A DNA stretch of 64,000 nt from Deroplatys truncata. Lineage: Eukaryota; Arthropoda; Insecta; Mantodea; Mantidae. Positions 1 through 10,387 of the stretch are shown piece after piece (position 1 is the first letter of the stretch; the number at the start of each line of letters is the position of its first letter). The stretch is taken from positions 132,870,295 through 132,934,294 of the forward strand of contig CM060977.1 in assembly GCA_030765065.1 (NCBI GenBank), in the 5' to 3' direction. The position numbers and the translations under genes were made by a program. Below the pieces are notes generated by a model, which saw only the letters and a list, made by a program, of their open reading frames with translations, made no database searches and was not told the origin of the DNA.

Positions 1-205
1 CCTTAGCATGACTTCCTTCAGAAGGGAAGTAAAGCCAGTGGTCCTGTGTCATACATTTACAGCACGTAAAAGAACCTCAAGCCTTATAAAGAGGCCTCTG
101 AGCAAAATCTTCAGCCTTTCATGCCCAACATAGAATGGGATGCTAAGAACCATAGTGGTTAAAGAGCATCCCTAAATAAAGCTCAATTTAATTTAATTTT
201 TCCTC
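1..205 (+). mobile_element. tRNA-derived SINE, copy 1 (cut by window start)
   Basis: Matches the body of the SINE family seen complete at 3119-3418: ccttagcatg-cttccttcag, aaaagaacctcaagcc, aaagaggcctctgagcaaaat, atagaatgggatgctaag, gttaaagagcatcc and the tail aaataaa-ctcaatttaat. The tRNA-like head lies beyond the window edge. Confidence 0.85.
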
Positions 206-318
206 CTTCCATTACATCACTTTATTGTTTGCTATGGTAGATAGAGGAAGTTTAGTACTCCATTTTAAATGTGTCATTGAGATTTCAGCAAAATACATGA
301 GCTGTTTTGGAACAAAGT

Positions 319-322
<4 letters not shown>

Positions 323-350
<28 letters not shown>
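323..350. repeat. (GA)n microsatellite
   Basis: An uninterrupted GA dinucleotide run of about 28 bp. Confidence 0.95.
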
Positions 351-353
<3 letters not shown>

Positions 354-485
354 AAGTGCTAAAAAATGAAAAGTTGGGTACATATCAAACTTGGTTCGTA
401 AGTTCAGTGACTTCCAAGTATGTGACAAAGATTTCCACAAAATTTCCCCACCTCAAACTATCCTTTACTTGGAAAAATTTCATTG

Positions 486-545
<60 letters not shown>
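486..545. repeat. (TAT)n microsatellite
   Basis: About 20 copies of a TAT/ATT trinucleotide. The poly-tyrosine reading frame across it is an artefact of the repeat. Confidence 0.95.
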
Positions 546-628
546 GTTGTTATTATTTTTTTGTGTCAAAAATGACTCTAGCCATTGTTATATCATGTTA
601 CACTTATTGACATGAGGAATACAATATA

Positions 629-1443
629 CAGGGTGGACCATTTAAGTTGAGACTGTACAATATCTCCAAAACTAACTGTTGTAGACAGAAATGTCTTTAA
701 TAAAAGTTGCTTGATATTATGGGGGAAAGTAAATACCATTAGTTGTGTTTTGTTTGCAGGATGTTCTGATGGTCATTTTAGAGTTGATTTAATTTTTTTT
801 TTTTTTTTTTTTAATGGGAACCTACAGTTTGTATGTTGTTTTCTCATTAGAAAATGATTTATAAAAAGCTGTGTATTTTGTGATAAGGAATAAGTAAACA
901 AAATAAAAAATGTTAGTTCCTAATTACAAAATGTAACTTAACCCTCAAATGACCAGCTAGTGGTTCCGTATCATAGATTTACAGCACGTAAAAGAACCTC
1001 AAACCTGATAAAGATGCCTTTGAACAAAATTACCGGTCTTTCACGCCCAATATAGAATTGGACGCTAAGGACCACAGCAGTTAAAGAGCATCCATAAATA
1101 AAAACTCCATTATTATGGATGGTCCAACCATTCATTGCGCTCTTCGTACATGGCCATTCAGAATTTTCGTTGTTATTTATGTTGATATAAGAACAATTGC
1201 AATGTGCTTTATACAAATGTTATTTAGCTTTTATGAGTGAGAAAACAACATAAAAAAGGTAGGATCCCATTTAAAAAAATTAAATTCACCCTAAAATGAA
1301 TATCACAACATCTTTCAAAGAAAACACGACTAATGGCATTTACTTTCCCCCATAGTATCAAGCAACTTTTGTTCGAGACATTTCTTTCTACAACGCTCAG
1401 TTTTGAAGATATTGTACAGTCTCAACTTAAATGGTCCACCCTG
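629..1443. mobile_element. non-autonomous inverted-repeat element, CAGGGTG ends
   Basis: Starts CAGGGTGGACCATTTAAG and ends in the reverse complement of the same sequence at 1443. It is flanked by TATA on both sides (TA target duplication, as for Tc1/mariner). The inverted arms are about 200 bp each (629-~845 and ~1245-1443) and remain alignable throughout, including a gggggaaagtaaat block. No transposase lies between them; a SINE (952-1112) has inserted in the loop. Confidence 0.85.
952..1112 (+). mobile_element. SINE, 5'-truncated, inside 629-1443 element
   Basis: Carries the SINE body from the gtggtyccgt segment through aaaagaacctcaaa, accggtctttcacgccc and gttaaagagcatccataaat. The tRNA-like head is absent. 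It sits in the loop of the inverted-repeat element, so it inserted later. Confidence 0.8.
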
Positions 1444-1940
1444 TATATCTTGTATTTTCTGTGGTGAAAACCCCTTTCATTCTCATTGAATATTGTATAA
1501 TTTTGTATATGAAAGCATAATAAGTATAAAAGCTTACTGTAGAAAATGTAGTTGTCAACTTGCAACAGACTTTTTTTCTTAATGTTAGCCATTTTCTACA
1601 TATTTCAGTCTGTACGACTACTCTCACCCCCTGCTCAAAACTGATATAAGTGCATCATCATCTGATAGAAGATACTTGATAGTTTGCATTTGTTTTGTTT
1701 CTTCTTCTTCTTCTTTTTTTCCTTCACAACAACTCGGTACTACGACCAAGAGGAGTAGCTCCACTCTTCTTGACTACAACCATCGGGGACTAATTTATTC
1801 CTCCCTGCTTCGAATAAACATCTGAAAGTGATTTCATGTAACTAAGTACTTATGTTTAACTTGAAAGAAGCTTGAAACAGTGAAGCAGGTGTATAAATTG
1901 AAACTAGTAATTGAATTTGTGTCAGTTGCTGCACTTATTA

Positions 1941-2672
1941 CTTTCTCTACTACATATAGTAAGTAGGGGAAGTATTGTATTCCACCCAAAAATTTGATAC
2001 TGAGATTTCACTGGAAATATATGTTTTGAGACCCCTGAATCCAAAAAAAAGCATTTTTGGAAACATGTCCGTGTGTGTGTCTGTGAACAGCATAACTCAG
2101 AAACGAACAGTCAGATAAACACCAAACTTGGTATTTCGGTTCAGTATCTTCCAGAGATGCGACATGTTTTCAAGAAAATCCCCCCACCCCAGATTACCTT
2201 TTATACGGAACATTTTTCGAAAATTTTAATTTTCTCAAAAAGGGCATAAACAATTTTAATTAAAATATCATATGTTTAAGATATTTCCATGACAAATAAA
2301 ATGTATATCTTGAATTTTCTGGAAATGTCTCCAAAAATATTCTTCATTGTGAACGACTTTTGCATAATTGGCAAACCATAAGAGATAGACAAAATTTTAC
2401 TACACAAAAAGTGTAGATCGCGTTAAAATACACAATTTATGTCATATACATTTTTTTTTTGTTGGGTGAACCATTTTCAAGATATTGCTTGTTATTCCCT
2501 AAAATTTTCCAATACTTATACTTTTTCTCAAATTCTTTATTCATTGTTTTTGTCCTGGTAATGCAAAGGGAATGGAATACTCCACATAGCAACCAGCTCT
2601 TAAAAAAGCATTTGTAAAAATAGTTTGTACAAGAGTAGAGAAAGTCATGTGAGTGTAACACTTCACATTTTT
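1941..2672 (+). mobile_element. family A repeat, copy A1
   Basis: Begins ctttctctactacatatag and ends gagtagagaaagtcatgtga plus a conserved gtgtaacac tail. The interior shares ccacccaaaaattt, gatttcac-ggaaata, cataactcagaaacgaacag, ataaacaccaaacttggta and gcataa-tgg-aaaccata with the copies at 9611, 15161 and 17913. No full-length ORF; superfamily unknown. Confidence 0.8.
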
Positions 2673-2872
2673 TTTATATAAACATGCCCTGCTGTTATGT
2701 TATTGGGTCACCAATTCAACTCTTTCTAATTCAAGTACTACTAGATTAATTTCAAATTATTTTAGACAAGAATGTATTGTGGATAATCTTAACATTTTAA
2801 ATGAATGCTGTAATAAATAAGTTATATATGTAAATTTGAAATGAGTGAAAGTTGTTGACAAGTTAAAAAATT

Positions 2873-3100
2873 AAATTGAGTTTTATTTGTGGCTGCTGTT
2901 TAATTACTATGGTCCTTAGTGTCCCATTGTATAATGGGCATGAAAGACCGAAAGTTTTGTTCAGAGATCTCTTTATCAGACTTGACTTTCTTTCACGTGC
3001 CATAAATCTATGACATGAGACCATCAGCTTTTCTTCCCTTTCAAAGTAAGCCATGCTAAGGATTTTTATGCCTGAAAAAATCCATCGCCCTCCGCCATTG
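2873..3100 (-). mobile_element. SINE, head-truncated, minus strand
   Basis: Reverse complement of the SINE body from the poly-AT tail (aaattgagttttattt) to tccatcgccctccgcc, where it stops just short of the B-box. It lies only 18 bp from the next SINE, in opposite orientation. Confidence 0.85.
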
Positions 3101-3118
3101 TGTGACTCTATTCAAATC

Positions 3119-3418
3119 GTCGTCCCCCATGGACTAGTGGTACCGTGCTAGCCTCTAGTTCCCGAGGTCACGGGTTCAAACCTGGCGGAGGGTGATGGAT
3201 TTTTTTCAGACGTAAAACATCCTTAGCATGGCTTCCTTCAGAAGGGAAGTAAAGCCGATGGTCCCGTGTCGTAGATTTACGGAACGTAAAAGAACCTCAA
3301 GCCTGATAAGATGCCTCTGAGTAAAATTTCTGGTGTTTCACGCCCAATTTAAAATGGGACACTAAGGACCATAGTAGTTAAAGAGCATCCGTAAATAAAA
3401 CTCAATTTAATTTTAATC
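3119..3418 (+). mobile_element. SINE, full-length reference copy
   Basis: The tRNA-like head gtcgtcccccatgg... contains an A-box-like segment (agtggtaccgtgctagcc) and a perfect B-box GGTTCAAACC at about 3174-3183. A ~220 bp unrelated body follows, then the tail aaataaaactcaatttaatt. An RNA polymerase III promoter inside and about 300 bp length are typical of tRNA-derived SINEs mobilised by a partner LINE. Confidence 0.88.
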
Positions 3419-3718
3419 TACCCAAATCAGATTTTAATTCAGGTCACATCAAAATAACTATTCTGCAGGAAAATATTAAGCATAAGGTTCTTTAACAAAA
3501 TGCAGTACCGCCTGCAATCAGTGTATTTAATTCTTGCTTCCTTTACTGGTAGAAATACTAAGATTACCTGATAATTCGGAAATAATTTCTAATAAGCCTG
3601 TGAACCATAACATTTTGCTTCAAAATGTTATGTGATTTGGTTTTACTTATTTTAGATTAACATGCCTTAAATTAATTTATTCACATTCTGTTTGCATGTT
3701 TGCTTACCTGTATTTCAG

Positions 3719-3894
3719 CAAATCTGCAGAAGAATTACTGCAGCTTGTACATGAAGTTCTGGATGAGGCAGTTCGAAGTACAGATTTCTGTTCAGTGAGG
3801 CTGTTCTACACCGCAAGGAATATATTTGAGCTCTATATTGCTGTGGTGCCTGTGCATCGTAAGCAATTTCTTGAAACTATACCACAACAAGTTG
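3719..3894 (+). CDS. Zw10: Zw10 exon a (first exon in window)
   Basis: The acceptor is tatttcag ending at 3718 and the donor is gtaagt at 3895. The exon is 176 nt: it enters with the last base of a codon, then reads K-S-A-E-E-L-L-Q-L and runs to I-P-Q-Q-V plus one base. An upstream ATG at 3696 is intronic and not used. The block [13 protein letters not shown] is the recognisable ZW10 signature. The preceding exon is not in the window. Confidence 0.9.
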
Positions 3895-6800
3895 GTAAGT
3901 GCATATCTCTTTCAAGTTGAATTGTGCATTAACCAAGGGGAAAACAAAATTTTTCTATTCACGTTGCTTATAATACATAAGTGAAAATCTGCCTAATGCT
4001 AAGTGATATACGAGGGCAGTTCCAGAAGTACCCGACCTGACGTATATATAGCAGTTGTTGTTTCAAACAAATGACTATGGTGGAAAGTACCACGCTTATA
4101 AACCTAAGTTTGAAGTTTGACAATGCTACATTATTTAGTAATTGTTTGGCAGCCATCAATAGTGAACACTCTCAGCGAATTTGTAAACATGGATAAAACT
4201 GGTCATCATTATGTGATACAATGCTTTCATTTGAAAGGTCTTAATCCAACTAATATTAAAGCTGAGCTAGATTCTACTCTGGGGGAGTCTGCTCCTTCAT
4301 TTACAACAGCAAAATATTGGGTGGCAATATGAGCTGCCAAGATGAACATCACAGTGGTCGACCAAATGAGGTGACCATGCTGGAAACTGTGAAGAAAATC
4401 CACAAATGGTATTGGATGACTGTTAACTAAAAGTGCGCGGGCTAGCAGGCATTGTAGGCATTTCAGAAAGTGCTATGCATCGCATATCAACTGAAAATTT
4501 GGACATGAGAAAGCTGTGCGCAAGATGTGTGCCACGTTTACTCACAATGGAACAAAAACAACATTGTAAGGATGTTTCAGTCAAGTGTTTGGTGATGTTT
4601 CGCTGCAATAAAGCTTAGGTTTTGCATCGATTCATAACCATGGATGAAACATGGGTCCATCACTTCACACCTGAGATGAAGGAACAGTCAAAACAGTGGA
4701 TTGAAAGGGGAGAATCAGCTCCAAGGAAGGCAAAGACAGTTCCATGTACAGGCAAGGTCATGGTGTCAGTTTTTTGGGATGCGCATGGGATAATTTTCAT
4801 TGTTTATCTTCAAAAAGGAAAAGCAATCAATGGCGAGTATTATGCAAACTTATTGCAATGTTTTAATTGATGAAATCAAGCAAAAACGGCCTCATTTAGT
4901 GAAAAAGAAAGTTCTATTTCATCAAGACAATGCACTAGTTCACACATTTATTATCGCCATAGCCAAAATCAATGAGTTAAAGTTGGAATTGCTTCCTCAT
5001 GCGCCCTATTTGCCAGACTTAGCCTCCTCTGATTATTTTCTGTTTCCAAAGTTGAAGAAATGGTTTGGTGGTAAAAGATTTGCCAACAATGAAGAGGTGG
5101 AGTTTGCAGTTGATGACTACTTTGCAGAACTCGACGGTTCTCACTATAAACAGGGTATCGAAGATATCGCTGGGAAAAGTGTATCGAGCTGAAAGGAGGC
5201 TATGTAGAGAAATAAAGATGTTTTTTCTCAAATTTTTGTGTTTTCTTTGTTAGGTCGGATAGTTCTGGGACAGCCCTCATACAAAGGCTGTATATGCTGT
5301 GAAATATTTATACAATTTGCATATGTACTATTATAAAAGGAGAGAATTAACCTCAAATTGAGAGTTTTAATTTGGAAACAAATGAAAATGGCTAGTCTTA
5401 ACAGATGAGTTACTAAGCTGTAAATGTACATTATGGGCAAGAATACTTCTTGTTGCACATTGGGGATTAGCTTTTATTGCAACTTAATTTAAACTAAAAC
5501 AAGTTAAACCACTTTCTTGACTTATTTATGATGGAATGCCTTATTGTAACAAGCTGTGAAAGCTAAGTTCTTGAAACTACTATAGTGCAAATAACCTTAA
5601 AAATGCAGACTCGGTATTTAGTTTTATAGATGGATGATGTGATACCTTTCAACTTCTAAAACGAGCAACTTTTACTTAAACCTAAAAGTGGTTTGGAGTA
5701 GGGAAAAGGCTTTGCATGGGCTAGAACAGGGATGGTGAAATTTTGAAAGGAGAAAGAATAGGCAGTGATTTAGAGAAATGCCTTTATGTAACTTGACAAT
5801 TGGTACATAATTTTGGAATATTAGAAAACTAAAATGCTCAGAGAGAGGATAGGTAAAAAGGAGTGGTCAAATTTACCAAAAGAAATTAAAGAGAAATAGG
5901 AAACTTTTTGAGCAGAGTAAGAGCCAAATAGCTGAGGAAAATTAGCAAGCAGGGTGAAGAAGAAAATTAAATAATAGTTGGTATTAGACAAATTATAAGC
6001 AGGATCCAATAGCTTAGATTTGATTCTTTTGGGTCCCAAGGTTCACAGCAACTCAGCATAGAGATAAAGATAACAAATGTGTACTAACTTGTAAAACTTT
6101 GTCAAGGTTTAGTTTTTATTTCATTTATATCCCGAATCTTGTTTGTAGTAATACAATGAAATGAATAAATACTCAAACCTTTCAGACCTGAATTTTACTT
6201 TCATTATATTAAATATGAATTATTTTATTTTGGGCTCTGCTGAACACAGCTAAAAAAAACAAAAAATAAATTGCCTTTGAATGGCCCATAGTTTTTAAAA
6301 TGTATGTGTATATCAAGACTACATTATGCAATTAATCCCCAAGCATGCAAACTTACCACAATGAAAACTGTAAATTTTAATATAATGCAAGTCAATAGAA
6401 ACAGATACAAATGGTACCACATAGCAGATGCTATAAGTAATTTAAAAACTCGAATAAGCTTCAGAACATATATTAATAACTTAAAACAAGAATATAATTA
6501 CAACAAACATAATTGCAAAAGAGGTAATGAGTCCAATAGAATATATTGGTATACAATATCAGAATGACCTGATATATACAATACACAAACAAAACAATAA
6601 ACCAGATGAAATGAGAGCCATAGCAATAGCTACGGAAAATGAAAGATACCCAGAAAAAGAATGGCTCCGAATATGTACAGATGGATCCCTCATCAATAAA
6701 AAAATGCTGGTGCAGGAGTATACTGTAAACATTTTGCACAGTATCTAACATTAGATGAAACGTCAAACCATTATGATGGAGAATTAATGGCTATAAAAGC

Positions 6801-9800
6801 AGACCATATATAGACCATACATAAAACAAAAAATAGTCTTCTTATCAGACTCAAACTCAGCCATAGATGGAATAGTAAATTACAAGAAGAAATATTAAAG
6901 AAATAAGAAGCCTAATTAAAACAGTTGAAACTAGAAATCATGTCACTCTACAATGGATCCCAGCTCATGTCGGACTTTTGGGCAATGAACATGCGGATCA
7001 ATTAGCAAAGAAAGGTGCAATACAACAAATAAAACCTGTAGGGCAAATAGAAATAAATAAACAACTAAATAACATTAAACAACATTTCAAAAGACAGCAG
7101 AGACTTGATGAAGATAAATTAAAGGATAAAGATTATAAGAATATTAAAAATAGAGTTGATATACAAAAAAAGCCAAGGAAAACTGTAGTGGCCTTATTTA
7201 GAATGGCAACTGGCCATGATTGCCTCGCAGAACACCTCTACAAGATAGAATGCTACCTACAGCCAAGTGCACTCTCTGTGAAGAAGATGTCATCCTGAAC
7301 AAACAACATCTCGCCAAATGCAAAGGTCTTAAAAGTGATAACTTACAGACTTTATTATTGGGAAGCCAGAGGAAAAATGATGCAGATCAATTAATCTCCA
7401 GTGCCATTGGTGAACAGCAACAACAGTTTTAATATAAAAATATTTGCATCCAGTCATACATAAAGAATCATTATCCTCAAGGTTTTGTATGGGGGGGAAG
7501 CGGAAACTCTCCCCTTTAGAGGCCCATGTCTTCAGTGGTGTTCAAACCAGAAAGTTCACAAACCGGTAGCAGCTACCTTGATAATATTGCAGCTGTGTGC
7601 ACATCTTTTAACACATTTCACATGACCAGGATTAAGAGGGTTGATTTGTTTAGAGGTTCATTTTTTATTTATTTGGTAAAGTGCTAAAAAAATTACGATT
7701 GGTTTGTCTATTAAAATTTGGCCCTGCCACTCATCCAGTAGACATCTACTACAATTCAAGCAAGTTTAGTAACTAAATATTACTCATTGTCTTTCTCTTT
7801 CTTTACAGTCCATTTCTACTTTATTTTTATATTGTATAAATATTGACCCATACTATTTGCTTTCTTCTCAAAGTATTCTGTTTAAAACTGATCATTGTCT
7901 TTTACAAACAACTTCTGTTTAATATGTTCTTCACTCAGTTTTTAGTTTCTTTATAATCAAACATGTGCTGTAGGTCCTTTCTTCCACACTCCAGTATTTC
8001 CTCAAGCCCTCTCTTTCTTCCTTGTTTACTTTGTCAATATATTTTTCTCTATCTAAAGAACATTTCACCATAAGAAACCAATGATCTCTTTTCTACTAAG
8101 TTACTAAACAAGTTTAGTTTCTCTATACTTTAAATCTTAATCTTGCCTCTTTCTGAATTCTTTTAGTATTTGTTTCTTAAAATATTATCTAAGCCATTGT
8201 ATTTTGATATTTCTTATCCATCCTCTATCCTATAGAAATAATTCTTGATAATTCAGCACCCTGAAGATGGGAGAGATGCACACTCTTGAAATGACCGTAT
8301 TTCACCAAAAATTTACTTGGTTTGAAGCCCAAGAACATGGAAAGAATTCTTGATAAATTAAACAATGTGTAGTAAATTATTGTTATCTAAATTTAGAATC
8401 CTATGCCAATATTTCAGATCTCTCCATAGTTAAACCTTTTCTTTCTACTTGTCTTATTACTATTTGAGCAACCTCTTTCACAGCTGAAATTGGCAAGCCA
8501 AGAACTTCTCTGCAGAATGATCTGCACATTGTATCTGTGCTTTCTCAATTATCTAGCCCCCATATTTCAATACCATTATATTATATACTCTTTCTAACCA
8601 TTTTATGTCTAACTGTGGTGCTTTGTACTAGCATCCTTTAATTATTGGCATAACTGCTTTTGCTTTTGCAGGTGTAAATCTTGTTTGTTTGTGGCATTCT
8701 GCCTCCTCTATCCATTTTAATACCTAAATAAATGCAGTTATATGCCACCTTACACTACTTTCTATCTTTGTTCCATTTCTTGTATTTACATGATTTTCCT
8801 CCTTTCTTGTCGTCCTCCATGATCTAGGGGCATTAAACTAGCCTCTAGTTCCCGAGGTCATGGGTTCAAACCTGGCAGAAGTCGATGGATTTTTTGGGCA
8901 TAAAAAGCCTTAGCATGGCTTTCTTCAGAAGAGAAGTAAAGCCAGTAGTCCGTGTCGTAGATTTATGGCATGTAAAAGAACCCCAAGCCTGATAAAGAGG
9001 CCTTTTAAGTAAAATTTCTGGTCTTTCATGCCCAATATAGAATGGGACTCTAAGAACCATAGTACAGTAGGGACGATAGCTCTGTGCTGGTGAAGCCTGG
9101 ATGCACACTGGTTATCTGGACAGTGAGTGAGCGCAATCAGTTCAGTCTAGCGCTAGCAGTAGTCCAAGTAATATCTCCCTTAGCAGCCGTCTGCTTATGC
9201 TACCTTAACTTTCTGTATATAAATTAATTCCTATATGTTTCTGTAGGAGTGTCATTTCAGTTTCTGCATGGAGGAGAGCAAGATTGCTTGAAGCAGTTTC
9301 CCAAATTTTCATATCAATTTTAACGATATATTTAGCCTAAAAGAAAATAATTTCTAAATGTGAAATATTTGTATTAAAAGTACAGATGTTGTAATTTTTC
9401 TTTTGGTACAGCAATAATAACCAGTAATCTAATTATTTCTCGTAACTTAAGGGGAGGGGGGCAATTGACACCCCTGTGTTTCTGTAATTAAACTTGGATT
9501 GTATATATTGTGTACTGTGATTATTGGAAGTTCTTGCTTTTAGCGAAATTTTTATGTAAAAATTAAAAAAAGTGAATATCACCACAAAGTGAATGGGGAA
9601 AATTACAAAAAATTTGATGTGTTACACTCACATGACTTTCTCTACTCTTGCACAAACTATTTTTACAAACGCTTATTCTCCATCTACTTCATGTTAATCG
9701 AGATAAACATATGCAGACTCTATCTTATTGCTAATTTTCTTGTAGATGTAAGGAGAAAATATATTTACAAGGGCAATATAGAAAAACAGTAGCCTTTAAG

Positions 9801-10353
9801 CATATACATATCTCTTAATAGCTGGTTGTTAGGTGCAGCACCATTCCCTTTGCCACAGATTATAACTCTTTGCATATCCAAGACAAAAAAATGAATAATG
9901 AATTCCCATTTGAGAAAATAAGTGTTGAAAAATTTAAGGGAATAACAAGCAATATCTCTAAAATGGTTCACTCAATAAAAAAGAATGTATATGACATAAA
10001 TTGTGTATTTTAACGTGATCTACATTTTTTGTGTAGTAAAATTTTGTCTAACTCTTATGGTTTACCAGTTATGCAAAAGTCGTTCACAATCAAGAATACT
10101 TTTGGAGACATTCCCAGAAAATTCAAGATATACATTTTATTTGTCATGAAAATATCTTAAACATAGGATATTTTAATCAAAATCTTTAGAGCCAGTTTTG
10201 AGATAATTAAAATTTTCGAAAAATCTTCCATGTAAAGGGTAATGTGGGGTGGGGGGATTTTCTTGAAAACCTTTGTGTCGCATCTTTGGAAGATACTGAA
10301 CCTAAATACCAAGTTTGGTGTTTATCCGACTGTTCATTTCTGAGTTATGCTGT

Positions 10354-10387
<34 letters not shown>

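Noticed and set aside
356-610. 84-residue ORF with a poly-tyrosine run
   Set aside because: It is translation of the (TAT)n microsatellite.
3119-3190. tRNA gene at the SINE head
   Set aside because: The B-box is good but no cloverleaf acceptor stem can be paired, and the same head recurs in several dispersed copies fused to an unrelated body.
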